Shown: in pieces, positions 53,857-63,054 of the stretch
Numbering within the stretch: the stretch's first letter is position 1
Layout of the letters: every line of letters starts with the position of its first letter
Source of the DNA: Paucibacter sp. PLA-PC-4
Lineage (GTDB): Bacteria; Pseudomonadota; Gammaproteobacteria; Burkholderiales; Burkholderiaceae_C
NCBI RefSeq assembly: GCF_026241155.1
Contig: NZ_JAPFGP010000003.1
Coordinates: 248,001-312,000 of the forward strand
DNA length: 64,000 nucleotides
Reading direction: 5' to 3'
Notes under the pieces: model-generated
The model's database searches: none
The model's input: the letters and a program-made list of their open reading frames with translations, nothing else
What the model was told of the DNA's origin: nothing
Program-made: the position numbers and the translations under genes

Positions 53857-56331
53857 TCAGGCGCCCAGATAGGCTTTTTGCAGCGCTGGATCGGCCGCCA
53901 CCTCGGCCGCCGTGCCGGCCAGCACCACATGCCCGTCCTCGATCACGCAGGCCCGGTCGGCCAGCGACAGTGCCAGCGCTGCCATTTGGTCCACCAGGAC
54001 AATGGTCAGTCCTTCCTCGCGCAAGCGCGCCAGCACCGCAAACAGGTCGGCGATCACCTTCGGCGCCAGACCCAGCGAAGGCTCGTCCAGCAGCAACACG
54101 CGTGGCTTGGCCATCAGGCCGCGTGCCACCGCCAGCATCTGCTGCTCGCCACCCGACAGCAGGCCGGCTCGCTGGTGCAGTCGCTCTCTTAAACGGGGAA
54201 AGCGCTCCAGCATCGCTTCGGCGCGCGCCTCCAGCCCTTTCGGATGCAGGAAGCCGCCCAAGCGCAGATTGTCCCGCACGCTCAGCTCCGCAAAGACCTG
54301 GCGGCCCTCGGGCACCAGCACCAGACCGCGCCGGGCGATGGCCTCGGCACCCAGATCGGTCAGGTCCTCACCGGCCAGATGGATGCCGCCCTGCACCGGC
54401 CGCTGCAGCCCGGACAGCGCGCGCATGAGCGTCGACTTGCCGGCGCCATTGGCACCCAGCACGGCCAGCAGCTCGCCCTCGCGCAGCTGCAGTTCGATAC
54501 CCTTGAGCACGGGTGCCGCGCCATAGCCGGTGTGCAAGGCGCCGACGTGCAGCAGCTCGGCGCCGAGCTGGCGTTGATGCGTGAACGCCTGTGCTTCCAG
54601 CAGGCTGCCCTCCCCGAGATAGGCCCGGCGTACCAGCGGGTCGGCCTGGATCTCGGCCGGTGTACCCATGGCCAAGCGCTGGCCTGCGTCCAGCACCACT
54701 ACATGGTCGGACACGCCCATCACCAGGCCCATGTCGTGCTCAACCAGCAGGACGCCGACACCGGCCTCGTCGGCGATGCGGCGCAACAGCAGGGCCAGGC
54801 GCAGCTTGTCCTCGGCCGATAGGCCCGCGGCCGGCTCGTCAAGCAGCAGCATGTCGGGATCGGTGGCCAGTGCGCGCGCGATCTCGACGACACGGCGATC
54901 GACATGCGGCAAATCGGCGGCCGGCAGGTTCACGTCGCCGCCGTAGCCGCAAGCGCCCAGCAAGGCCAGGCTGCGCTCACGCACCGCCGGTGTGCGCAGG
55001 CCGGCTGCGCCGAACAGCCCACCGAGGCGGCCGCGCAGGCAGGCCAACGCAACATTGTCCAGCACGCTCAGCGAGCCGAACAACTGCGAGCTCTGGTAGC
55101 TGCGGGCCAGGCCGGCACGCGCCACCGCATGGGCCGGCCGGCCCGCCAGCGACTTGTCACCCAGCGCAAACCCGCCGCTGCTGGGCGTGTAGAAACCGCT
55201 CAACAAGTTCAGCGCCGTGGTCTTGCCGGCGCCATTCGGGCCGATCAGGGCAGTCACCGCGCCGGGCCGGGCCTCAAAGCTCAGATCATGCACCGCGCGC
55301 ACACCGCCGAACATCCGGCCCAGGCCTTCGGCGCTCATGCCTTGACGAACACGCGCCGAAAGCGGTAAGTTCACGCCACTGGCGATCAGCGGCATACCCC
55401 GGCGTTGCCACAGGCGCTGCAGCAAACCGGCCACGCCATCCGGCGCCACCCACAGCACGACCAACAGCAAGGCGCCGAAGAACAGCAGACGGTACTCCTC
55501 CATGCCGCTCAAGACCTCTGGCAGCAGGCCCACGATCAGTGCGCCGATCAGCGGGCCGATGGCCGATCCAGCACCGCCCAGAACGACCACCAGCACAAAG
55601 AGGATGGACTGCACGAAGGCAAAGCTGCCGGGCGTGACCATGCCGGCCAGCGGCGCGAACAGGCCGCCGGCCAGGCCGGCTAGACCGGCAGACACCGCGA
55701 AAGCCACGACCTTGATCGGCAGCGGCTTCAGGCCGATGGACTCGGCCGCGGTCTCGCTGTCACGCACCGCGCGCAGACCCGCACCCCAGCGGCCGCGAGC
55801 CAGCAGGCAGTAGCCGACGAAAGAAGCGGCCGCGGCGATCAGCGCCAGCATCGCTACCGCACGCTCGCCCGAGGCGAAGCTACCGAGGCCGGGCCCGCCG
55901 TAGCCCATCAGTCCGTTCTGCCCGCCTGTCAGGCCGCGCCATTCGGCAGCACCATGCTCGACGATGAAACCGAAGGCGATCGTGATCATCGCCAGATACG
56001 GCCCCTTGACGCGCAACGCCGGTAGCGCCAGCAGTGCGCCGGCGGCCGCCGAGGCCAGCAGGGCCAGAGGCCACGCGGCCCAGAAGCTCCAGCCGGCCGC
56101 GCCGGTCAGGATGGCCACCGCATAGGCGCCAATCGCGTAGAAGCCGACATGGCCGAACGACACCTGGCCGGACAGGCCGATCAGCACATTCAGGCCTATG
56201 CCCACCAGGGCCAAGAGGGCCACCTGGGCCAGCACGAAGACGTAATAGCCGTTCAAGGTCGTCGCCAGTACCAATCCAGCGCCCAGCACCGAAAGGCCTG
56301 CAATCCAGGGCCAGGTCTTGCCTCCCGTCAT
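53857..56331 (-). CDS. Fused branched-chain-type ABC transporter LivM-LivG-LivF
   Basis: One polypeptide of 824 residues. The LivM-type permease (about 1-310, IGLNVLIGLSGQVSFGHVGFYAIGAY) is joined to two ATPases. The first has Walker A GPNGAGKTT at 364-372 and Walker B MLLLDEPAAGLS. The second has Walker A GANGAGKST at 626-634, signature LLSGGEQQ and Walker B LLLDEPSLGL. The first ATPase has no regular signature: LPHVDRR stands where LSYGxQR is expected. Its ATG overlaps the livH stop (ATGA). With LivH and LivK it forms a complete importer. Confidence 0.93.
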   Translation of the reverse strand: MTGGKTWPWIAGLSVLGAGLVLATTLNGYYVFVLAQVALLALVGIGLNVLIGLSGQVSFGHVGFYAIGAYAVAILTGAAGWSFWAAWPLALLASAAAGALLALPALRVKGPYLAMITIAFGFIVEHGAAEWRGLTGGQNGLMGYGGPGLGSFASGERAVAMLALIAAAASFVGYCLLARGRWGAGLRAVRDSETAAESIGLKPLPIKVVAFAVSAGLAGLAGGLFAPLAGMVTPGSFAFVQSILFVLVVVLGGAGSAIGPLIGALIVGLLPEVLSGMEEYRLLFFGALLLVVLWVAPDGVAGLLQRLWQRRGMPLIASGVNLPLSARVRQGMSAEGLGRMFGGVRAVHDLSFEARPGAVTALIGPNGAGKTTALNLLSGFYTPSSGGFALGDKSLAGRPAHAVARAGLARSYQSSQLFGSLSVLDNVALACLRGRLGGLFGAAGLRTPAVRERSLALLGACGYGGDVNLPAADLPHVDRRVVEIARALATDPDMLLLDEPAAGLSAEDKLRLALLLRRIADEAGVGVLLVEHDMGLVMGVSDHVVVLDAGQRLAMGTPAEIQADPLVRRAYLGEGSLLEAQAFTHQRQLGAELLHVGALHTGYGAAPVLKGIELQLREGELLAVLGANGAGKSTLMRALSGLQRPVQGGIHLAGEDLTDLGAEAIARRGLVLVPEGRQVFAELSVRDNLRLGGFLHPKGLEARAEAMLERFPRLRERLHQRAGLLSGGEQQMLAVARGLMAKPRVLLLDEPSLGLAPKVIADLFAVLARLREEGLTIVLVDQMAALALSLADRACVIEDGHVVLAGTAAEVAADPALQKAYLGA

Positions 56332-57206
56332 ACCTTCTTCACTTCCATGCGGCCAAAGAGACCATTGGGTTTGCAAGCCAGCACTGCGATGACGAGGGAA
56401 AAGCTGATGATCTGCGTGTAGCTGGAGCCCAGCGTGCTGGTGATCAGCGCTTCGCTGACGCCGAACAGCAGACCGGCCGCCATCACGCCCCAGGCGCTGC
56501 CAATGCCGCCAAGCATCGCCACCGCAAATGCCTTGAGCCCGAACAGCGTTCCCATGTCAGCATGCACATTGAACAGCGGCGCGATCAGCACGCCGGCCAC
56601 GCCAGCGAACAGCGTCGATAGTGCGAAGGCCACCGCGATCACGCGCTGGATCGGGATGCCCATGAGTCGCGCCGCGGCCGGGTTCTGCACCACGGCCAGC
56701 ATCGCAACACCCCAGCGCGTGTGCCTTGCCACCCAATGCAGCGCGCCGGCCAACGCCAGGCCCACCAGCGGGATCAGCAGTTGCAGCGGATAGACGCCCA
56801 GGCCTACTGCGCCGAGTTCGATGGGCGTCGTCGCCATCGGCGAGGGCAGACTGCGCGGCTCCTTGCCGAAGACGAACATCACGAGGTTGTCCAGCACGAT
56901 GCCCAGCGCGACGGTGGACATCAGCCAGGCGTTCGAGCCGCGGGTCGCGAAGGGTCGTACCGCCAGTCGCTCGACAAGCAGGCCGTAGGCCGCGCAGCCC
57001 GCCAGCGCGAGCAGCGCCGCCAGCGGCAAAGGCCAGCCGGCGCCCTGCGCCAGCGCATAGCAGAGCACGGCCCCCAGCATCATCGAGCTGCCTTGGGCGA
57101 AGTTGACCGTGCCCGAGACCGCATGGGTGACGTGAAAGCCCAGAGCCATCAAGCCATACATGCTGCCCAGGCCCAGGCCGCTGATCAGCGCCGACAGATA
57201 CAGCAT
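56328..57206 (-). CDS. livH: Branched-chain-type ABC transporter permease LivH
   Basis: Inner-membrane permease of 292 residues with about eight helices. GLGLGSMYGLMALGFHVTHAV and FAQGSSMMLGAVLCY are LivH marks, and GLKAFAVAMLGGIGSAWGVMAAGLLFG is the coupling region toward the ATPases. It lies between livK (upstream by 1 base) and the LivMGF fusion (overlapping by 4 bases), so all three are one transcription unit. Confidence 0.93.
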   Translation of the reverse strand: MLYLSALISGLGLGSMYGLMALGFHVTHAVSGTVNFAQGSSMMLGAVLCYALAQGAGWPLPLAALLALAGCAAYGLLVERLAVRPFATRGSNAWLMSTVALGIVLDNLVMFVFGKEPRSLPSPMATTPIELGAVGLGVYPLQLLIPLVGLALAGALHWVARHTRWGVAMLAVVQNPAAARLMGIPIQRVIAVAFALSTLFAGVAGVLIAPLFNVHADMGTLFGLKAFAVAMLGGIGSAWGVMAAGLLFGVSEALITSTLGSSYTQIISFSLVIAVLACKPNGLFGRMEVKKV

Positions 57207-57207
57207 C

Positions 57208-58386
57208 TCAGTTCGCGACCGGCAGGATGCGGTTGTCGATGAACTGGGCCCAGACGTAGTCGTTCTCGGTCACCGCGTCATGCACCTGGGCCGTGAAGGG
57301 CTTGTCATAGGTCTTGATCAGGCCTTCATAGCGGCCGATCTTGTAGAAGCCCTGGCGCACCGCGTCGCCTTGGGTCGAGCCGGCCGCCGTGATCGCCAGT
57401 GCTGCCAGTTGCATCGCGTCATAGGCATTGGCTACGCCAACCGCCGGCGTCACATCGTCAGGGCCCTTGATGTCCGCGTACTTTGCCATCAACGCCTTCA
57501 TGACCTTCTCGCCCACGGCGTTTTGCTTGCCGAAGAAGCTGTAGGTCTGCACGAAGTGAACGCTCTTCGCATTCGGGCCGGCCAACTCGGTGAAGCGGCC
57601 GCCTGCGGGGCCCCAGTGAGAGACGATGGGCACCTTCCAGCCCATGCGGTCAAGCGATTTGACGACCTGGGCCGATGGTCCGACATTGCCGACCATGAAG
57701 AGGCTGTCCGCTCCGGCGGCCTTCAGACGGCTCAACTGCGGCACCACGTCGACATCATTGGCCTCGAACTTTTCGATGCCCACTGCCTTCATGCCCTTGG
57801 CGGCCAGTGCCGCGACAAGCCCCTTCTCATTGCTCTCGCCCCAGGGGTTGTTAACCAGAATCATGCCGGGCTTGCTGGCCTTGAAAGTGCTCTGGGCGTA
57901 TTGCAGCATGGCCTTGTTGACGATCTCGTCGACGGCCGATACGCGAAAGGCAAAGTTCGGGTTGGCACCATTCTTGGTGATCGGCGTGCCGGCCGCCCAC
58001 GGGCCCATGAAGGGCACCTTCTCCTGATTGGCCAGCGGCACCAGCGCCATCGACACCGGCGTGTCCAAGCCGCCGAACAGCACCGCAACCTTCTCCTTGA
58101 AGATCAACTCGCGCGCCGCCACCACACCCTTGGCCGGCGCGCCCTCGTCATCGCGCCGCACCAGTTCCAGTTTGCGACCGCCCAGCAGCCCGCCCCTGGC
58201 ATTGATCTCGTCGATGGCCACCGCCAGGCCGCGCGTGATGGCCTCACCGGCACGCGCCGACTGGCCGGACAAGGCGGTCACCAGGCCGATCTTGATGGGC
58301 TCCTGGGCCTGCACCGGGCTCAGACCCAGGGCTGCGAGCGCGGCGGCGCAGATCAACAAGGGGCGGCGGGAAAGCTTGAAGGACAT
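57208..58386 (-). CDS. livK: Periplasmic ABC substrate-binding protein, LivK type
   Basis: Binding protein of 392 residues with a signal peptide ([21 protein letters not shown]). The type I periplasmic fold reads IKIGLVTALSGQSARAGEAITRG, VAVLFGGLDTPVSMALVPLA and PVQAQ-cleaved start. The ligand cannot be told from sequence; neighbours suggest an amide or ureide rather than leucine. The ATG at 58386 fits the signal peptide and has CTGGAGCCTCCG ahead. Transcription diverges from the deacetylase gene. Confidence 0.92.
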   Translation of the reverse strand: MSFKLSRRPLLICAAALAALGLSPVQAQEPIKIGLVTALSGQSARAGEAITRGLAVAIDEINARGGLLGGRKLELVRRDDEGAPAKGVVAARELIFKEKVAVLFGGLDTPVSMALVPLANQEKVPFMGPWAAGTPITKNGANPNFAFRVSAVDEIVNKAMLQYAQSTFKASKPGMILVNNPWGESNEKGLVAALAAKGMKAVGIEKFEANDVDVVPQLSRLKAAGADSLFMVGNVGPSAQVVKSLDRMGWKVPIVSHWGPAGGRFTELAGPNAKSVHFVQTYSFFGKQNAVGEKVMKALMAKYADIKGPDDVTPAVGVANAYDAMQLAALAITAAGSTQGDAVRQGFYKIGRYEGLIKTYDKPFTAQVHDAVTENDYVWAQFIDNRILPVAN

Positions 58387-58441
58387 CGGAGGCTCCAGGG
58401 GTTTGAAGGATGACTCGCTGTAGCTCGCAAACTCCATGCCA

Positions 58442-58496
58442 TGTCGACACATGGTCTGTTTATTGCAAACATGTAGATATACATATTGTCGACAAT
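58442..58496. promoter_or_regulatory. Two TGTCGACA palindromes in the livK / deacetylase divergent promoter
   Basis: TGTCGACA occurs at 58442-58449 and, extended to the 12-bp perfect palindrome ATTGTCGACAAT, at 58485-58496. ATGTA/TACAT (58471-58484) lies between them. The centres are 45 bases apart, about four helical turns, and both lie between the divergent starts at 58386 and 58563. They fit operators for the FadR-type GntR protein encoded at 59500. Confidence 0.6.
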
Positions 58497-58562
58497 CAGA
58501 AAGTTCACCCACATGCCCGAGACCGTCAACCCCCATGCGCCACGCCGGTGCATCGCTGCACC

Positions 58563-59462
58563 ATGCTGAACCCGCTGCCCACGCACGGCCGTTTTCACTA
58601 CCGGCCCATCACACGTCGCCCACGTTGGACCTGGCCTAATGAAAAGCGCTTGGCTATCTACCTCGGTTTCAATGTCGAGCACTTCGCCTTTGGCGAGGGA
58701 CTGGGCGCAGCGCTCGGCCCTGTCAGTCCCGAGCCCGATGTGCTGAACTACAGTTGGCGCGAGTACGGCAACCGGGTCGGCGCCTGGCGCTGCCTGGAGT
58801 TGTTCGACGACTTGGGCCTGCCAACAGGCGCGCTGATCAATACCTCGCTTTATCAACACTGCCCCGAGCTGGTGGCGGCTCTGCTGGCGCGCGGCGACGA
58901 ACTGATCGGCCACGGCCACACCAATGCCGAGCGCCAGGGCGGCTGGGACGAGACTCGCGAGGCCGCGCTGCTCGCGGCCTGCCGAGATGAGATCCAGGCC
59001 CGCTCAGGCCGCCAAGCCACCGGCTGGCTTTCACCCTGGATCTCGGAGAGCCGGCTTACGCCCGATCTACTGGCCGAGGCCGGCTATCGCTATACGCTGG
59101 ACTGGAGCCACGACGACCAGCCGACCCGGATGCGCACCCGCAGCGGCCGCCCGCTCTGGTCTATTCCCTACCCGCAGGAACTCAACGACATCCCGATGCT
59201 GGTGGCGCGGCAGATGGATGCCAAGGACTTCGCGCGGATGATTGTCGATAACGTCGACGAGATGCTGGCGCAGACCGAGCGCCATGACCAAGCCCTGGTG
59301 ATGGGTGTCGCACTACACCCCTATTTGGTCGGCCAGCCCTACCGGCTGCGCCATCTGCGACGGGCGCTGACCCATATCGCAGAACGGCGCAGTGAGATCT
59401 GGCTGTGCACGCCGGGGCAAATCGCCTCGCACATGGAGACACTACAGATTGTTGACATCTAG
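58563..59462 (+). CDS. Polysaccharide deacetylase (NodB-fold) family amidase
   Basis: Protein of 299 residues with a NodB-like barrel. EHFAFGEG, TGALINTSLYQHCPEL, GHGHTNAERQGGWDE and SPWISESRLTPDLLAEAGYRY are blocks shared with the allantoinase/PuuE-like branch, which acts on small amides rather than polymers. There is no signal peptide, so it is cytoplasmic. I use the ATG at 58563. It is the first gene of the catabolic operon opposite livK. Confidence 0.85.
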   Translation: MLNPLPTHGRFHYRPITRRPRWTWPNEKRLAIYLGFNVEHFAFGEGLGAALGPVSPEPDVLNYSWREYGNRVGAWRCLELFDDLGLPTGALINTSLYQHCPELVAALLARGDELIGHGHTNAERQGGWDETREAALLAACRDEIQARSGRQATGWLSPWISESRLTPDLLAEAGYRYTLDWSHDDQPTRMRTRSGRPLWSIPYPQELNDIPMLVARQMDAKDFARMIVDNVDEMLAQTERHDQALVMGVALHPYLVGQPYRLRHLRRALTHIAERRSEIWLCTPGQIASHMETLQIVDI

Positions 59463-59473
59463 TGGCGACAATC
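59448..59473 (+). promoter_or_regulatory. Candidate GntR site ahead of its own gene
   Basis: ATTGTTGACA (59448-59457) differs by one base from the ATTGTCGACA half of the 58485 palindrome, and GGCGACAAT follows at 59464-59472. The pair overlaps the end of the deacetylase gene and lies about 30-50 bases before the GntR start, suggesting autoregulation. Confidence 0.45.
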
Positions 59474-59499
59474 CAGCCACCATATCGACAGCCAACAAC

Positions 59500-60204
59500 A
59501 TGATCACAAGCCGCGCAGCCAAGCCCGAAGCCCCGCTCGACATCGAGGAGCGCATCTACCGCTCGGTGTTCGAGGGTGTGATGGAACAACGCCTGACCCC
59601 CGGCACCAAGCTACCAGAGGCGGCGCTGTGCGAGCTGTTTGACGTCAAGCGCGCGACGGTGCGCAAAGTCCTGCAACGCCTGGCCCATGACCACATCGTC
59701 GAGCTGCGCCTGAACCGCGGCGCCGTCGTCGCGGCGCCGACACCGGAGGAAACGCGCCAGATCTTTGAGGCGCGCCGCGCGTTGGAGGGGGCGCTGCTGG
59801 AACTGGCCGTCGAGCACGCCACCAAGGCCGACATCGCCGCGCTGCGCAAGCAGCTGGCCCAAGAACACGAGGCCATGCACCGCTTCGATCAGCCAGCCTG
59901 GGCACGCCTGGCCAGCAGTTTTCATCTGCAGGTCGCGGCGTTGGGACGCAACCCGGTGCTTCTGCGCTATCTGACCGAGCTGATCTCGCGCTGCTCGCTG
60001 ATCGTTGCGCTCTACGAGCCGCCCGGCAATGCAGCCTGCGAGCATGAGGAACATGAGCGCATCGTCGACTGTATCGCCAGCGGCAATGCCAAGGGCGCGC
60101 TGAAGCTGATGCAAACGCATTTGCGCGAGCTCGAGCAGCGCATCGTGCTGCACAGCGAGCAACCCGAACCGAGCTTGGCTCAAAAACTTGGACTAAAAAC
60201 CTAG
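59500..60204 (+). CDS. GntR family (FadR subfamily) transcriptional regulator
   Basis: Regulator of 234 residues. A GntR winged helix at about 15-80 (IYRSVFEGVMEQRLTPGTKLPEAAL, VKRATVRKVLQRLAHDHIVEL) is followed by an all-helical FCD effector domain (FEARRALEGALLELAVEHAT, FHLQVAALGRNPVLLRYL), whose Asp/His residues usually bind a metal and a carboxylate effector. It probably controls the divergent importer and catabolic genes through the TGTCGACA sites. I start at the ATG at 59500. Confidence 0.9.
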   Translation: MITSRAAKPEAPLDIEERIYRSVFEGVMEQRLTPGTKLPEAALCELFDVKRATVRKVLQRLAHDHIVELRLNRGAVVAAPTPEETRQIFEARRALEGALLELAVEHATKADIAALRKQLAQEHEAMHRFDQPAWARLASSFHLQVAALGRNPVLLRYLTELISRCSLIVALYEPPGNAACEHEEHERIVDCIASGNAKGALKLMQTHLRELEQRIVLHSEQPEPSLAQKLGLKT

Positions 60205-60215
60205 ATGGGTATCGC

Positions 60216-60842
60216 ATGAACGTAGATTTCGCCGCCCTTACCGAATACCAGCGCTACAAGCTGATGGCCAGTCTGATCGTGCCGCGGCCGATCGCTCTGG
60301 TCACGACGGTCAACGAGGCGGGCGTCGTGAATGCCGCGCCCTTCAGCATGTTCAATATGTTGGGCGAAGAGCCGCCCATCGTGATGATCAGCGTCAATCG
60401 GCTCAAGGACGGCGCGCTAAAGGACACCGCCTCGAACATCCAGCGCAGCGGCGAGTTCGTCGTGCACCTGCCGGATGAGGCGATGGCCGAGGCCATGCAC
60501 CGCTGCGGCGAGCGCCTGCCCCCGGATGTCAGCGAGCTGGCCCACGTGGGACTGAATGCGGCCCCCTGTCGGCTCGTTAAGCCGGCCCGCATCGTCGAGG
60601 CGCCGGTTGCGTTTGAATGCACCTTATGGGAGACGCTGGAGACCGCCAGCCGCCAGATCTTCATCGGCCAGGTGCGTTGGTTGCATGCGCGCGAGGGTCT
60701 GATCGATACGCAGACCTGGCGCGTGCGTCTTCAGGACTACCACCCGGTAGGCCGCTTCGGCGCCAGCTTCTATGTGCGCACGCGCGACCGCTTTTCGCTG
60801 GAGGGCGGCCAGACCACGCAGACCGCGATCGACGAAATCTGA
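60216..60842 (+). CDS. Flavin reductase-like FMN-binding protein
   Basis: Protein of 208 residues with the split-barrel flavin reductase fold: IVPRPIALVTTVNEAGVVNAAPFSMFNML, and later SGEFVVHLPDEAMAEAMH, which holds the family's FMN-contact segments. Members supply reduced FMN to a monooxygenase or act alone. No monooxygenase is seen in the operon. It lies 11 bases after the GntR gene, so it is co-transcribed. Confidence 0.87.
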   Translation: MNVDFAALTEYQRYKLMASLIVPRPIALVTTVNEAGVVNAAPFSMFNMLGEEPPIVMISVNRLKDGALKDTASNIQRSGEFVVHLPDEAMAEAMHRCGERLPPDVSELAHVGLNAAPCRLVKPARIVEAPVAFECTLWETLETASRQIFIGQVRWLHAREGLIDTQTWRVRLQDYHPVGRFGASFYVRTRDRFSLEGGQTTQTAIDEI

Positions 60843-60978
60843 GCCTGGGCTCTGACGGGCGCCTGATGCCTCTTTCGGGGGAGCCCGATCCCGACCGATC
60901 ACGGCAGGACAAGGGCGCAGCTCAACACGAAGATGCAGCTGTATCCATTCGCCCCACTTGCCGACGAGGTCGACTCCC

Positions 60979-62988
60979 ATGTTCAAACAGCTGGTAAATC
61001 AGGGCAACGAGCCACTCACGGCACGCCGCGACTTCCTTGAAGCCGCTGCGGCCCTGGGTCTGGGTGTGTTAGCCGGGCCGACGCTGGCCCATGGTGGCGA
61101 CGGTCGCGCCGCGCCAGATATGGTCCTGCGTAACGGCCGCATCACCACGCTCGATCCGGCCAAGCCCGAGACCACAGCCATCGCGCTGAAGGCCGGCCTG
61201 GTGATGGCCGTCGGCAGTGATGCCGAGATCAGCAAGCTGGCGGACAGCCGGACCCGCATTGTCGACCTGGCCAAGCGCCGCGTGATCCCGGGCCTGATCG
61301 ACTCGCATATGCACATCATCCGCGGGGGCCTCAACTACAACCTGGAGCTGCGCTGGGACGGCGTGCGCAACCTGGGCGCGGCGCTGGAGATGCTGCGCGA
61401 GCAAGCCGCGCGCACGCCCTCGCCGCAATGGCTGCGGGTGGTCGGTGGCTGGAACGAGTTCCAGTTCGACGAGAAGCGCATGCCCTCGCTGGCCGAGCTC
61501 AACGCGGCCGCACCAGACACGCCGGTCTTCGTGCTGAACCTCTACAACATGGCCTTCCTGAACCGTGCGGCGCTGCGCGCGGTCGGCTACACCAAGGACA
61601 CGCCGCAGCCGCCCGGCGCCATCATCGAGCGCGATTCCAAGACCGGCGAGCCCACCGGGCTGCTGCTGGCCGAACCGAACGCTTTCGTGCTCTACAACAC
61701 GCTGAACTTCGGACCCAAGCTCGACCCCGAGCAGCAGCTCAACTCCACGCTGCACTTCATGCGCGAGGAAAACCGCCTGGGCGTGACCTCCGTTGGCGAT
61801 GCCGGCGGCGGCTTCCAGAACTATCCAGACGACTACGCCATCATCGACAAGCTGGCCAAGGAAGGCCGGCTGACGCTGCGCATCGCCTACAACCTGTTCC
61901 CGCAGAAAGCCAAGCAGGAGCTGGCCGATTTCCAGCGCTGGGCGAAGATGGGCAAGCCCGGCGACGGTAGCGATTTCTACAAGCTCAACGGTGCCGGCGA
62001 GATGCTGGCCTTCTCGGCGGCAGACTTCGAGGACTTCCTGATGCCAAGGCCCGAGATGCCGCAGGCGATGGAGGGAGATCTCGAGGGGGTGGTGCGCTTT
62101 CTGGCCGGCAATGGCTGGCCCTGGCGCATGCATGCCACCTACGACCAGACGATCTCGCGGGCGCTCGATGTGTTCGAGAAGGTGCATCGCGACTTGCCGA
62201 TCGACAAGCTGGGCTGGTTCTTCGATCATTGCGAGACAGTCTCCCCACCAAACCTGGAACGCATCAAGAGGCTCGGCGGCGGCGTCGCGATCCAAAACCG
62301 CATGTCGATGCAGGGCGAGTACTTCATCCGCCGCTACGGCCTGAAGGCCACGGCCGAGACCCCGCCGGTCAAGCGCATGCTGGAGCAAGGCCTGCCGGTG
62401 ACCCTGGGCACGGACGCCACCCGCGTCAACAGCTACAACCCCTGGCAGGCGCTGTACTGGCTGGTGTCGGGCCGCACCATCGGTGGCACGGTGATCTATC
62501 CCGAGGAGCGGCGCCTGGACCGTATCGCCGCGCTGCGCCTGATGACGGCCGACGGCGCCTGGTTCTCGCGCGATACCAGCAAGAAGGGCGTCCTGAAGGC
62601 CGGCGCCTTTGCCGACCTGGCGGTGCTGGACCGCGACTTCCTCAGCGTGCCGGAAGACCAGATCCAGGACATCACCTCGGTGCTGACCGTCGTGGCCGGC
62701 CAGCCGGTGCACGGCAGCGGCACTTACGAATCGCTGGCCCCGCCGCTGCCGCCGGCCTCGCCCGACTGGTCGCCGGTGCGCCGCTACGGCGGCTACCAGG
62801 CGCGCAAGAGCGCCGCCGTCGGTGCCTCCGAGCTGCAGAAGCGCTACCACTACGCGGCCATGTGCGCCTGCGCAAGCGCCTGCGGCCTGCATGGCCACGA
62901 CCACCTGGCCGTCGCCAGCGCGGCCCGCAGCAGTGGGCCGGAGACCGGGGCATTCTGGGGCGCCTTGGGCTGCAGCTGCTACGTCTGA
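60979..62988 (+). CDS. Exported amidohydrolase with a Cys/His-rich tail (YtcJ/NfdA type)
   Basis: Metal-dependent hydrolase of 669 residues. A Tat-like signal (RRDFLEAAAALGLGVLAGP) is followed by an amidohydrolase barrel: metal-site DSHMHI (H110, H112), HATYDQT, FFDHCE and LGTDATR. After about residue 600 comes an extra tail with C629, C631, C635, H638, H640, H642, C665 and C667, possibly a second metal site. It probably hydrolyses an amide outside the cytoplasm, before import by the Liv-type system. The ATG is at 60979. Confidence 0.87.
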   Translation: MFKQLVNQGNEPLTARRDFLEAAAALGLGVLAGPTLAHGGDGRAAPDMVLRNGRITTLDPAKPETTAIALKAGLVMAVGSDAEISKLADSRTRIVDLAKRRVIPGLIDSHMHIIRGGLNYNLELRWDGVRNLGAALEMLREQAARTPSPQWLRVVGGWNEFQFDEKRMPSLAELNAAAPDTPVFVLNLYNMAFLNRAALRAVGYTKDTPQPPGAIIERDSKTGEPTGLLLAEPNAFVLYNTLNFGPKLDPEQQLNSTLHFMREENRLGVTSVGDAGGGFQNYPDDYAIIDKLAKEGRLTLRIAYNLFPQKAKQELADFQRWAKMGKPGDGSDFYKLNGAGEMLAFSAADFEDFLMPRPEMPQAMEGDLEGVVRFLAGNGWPWRMHATYDQTISRALDVFEKVHRDLPIDKLGWFFDHCETVSPPNLERIKRLGGGVAIQNRMSMQGEYFIRRYGLKATAETPPVKRMLEQGLPVTLGTDATRVNSYNPWQALYWLVSGRTIGGTVIYPEERRLDRIAALRLMTADGAWFSRDTSKKGVLKAGAFADLAVLDRDFLSVPEDQIQDITSVLTVVAGQPVHGSGTYESLAPPLPPASPDWSPVRRYGGYQARKSAAVGASELQKRYHYAAMCACASACGLHGHDHLAVASAARSSGPETGAFWGALGCSCYV

Positions 62989-63054
62989 ACCGCAGATCCT
63001 GGTCGCCGGCCACGGCGACCAGGTGCTCGGCCGGCTTTGGTCTAATGCCAGCCG

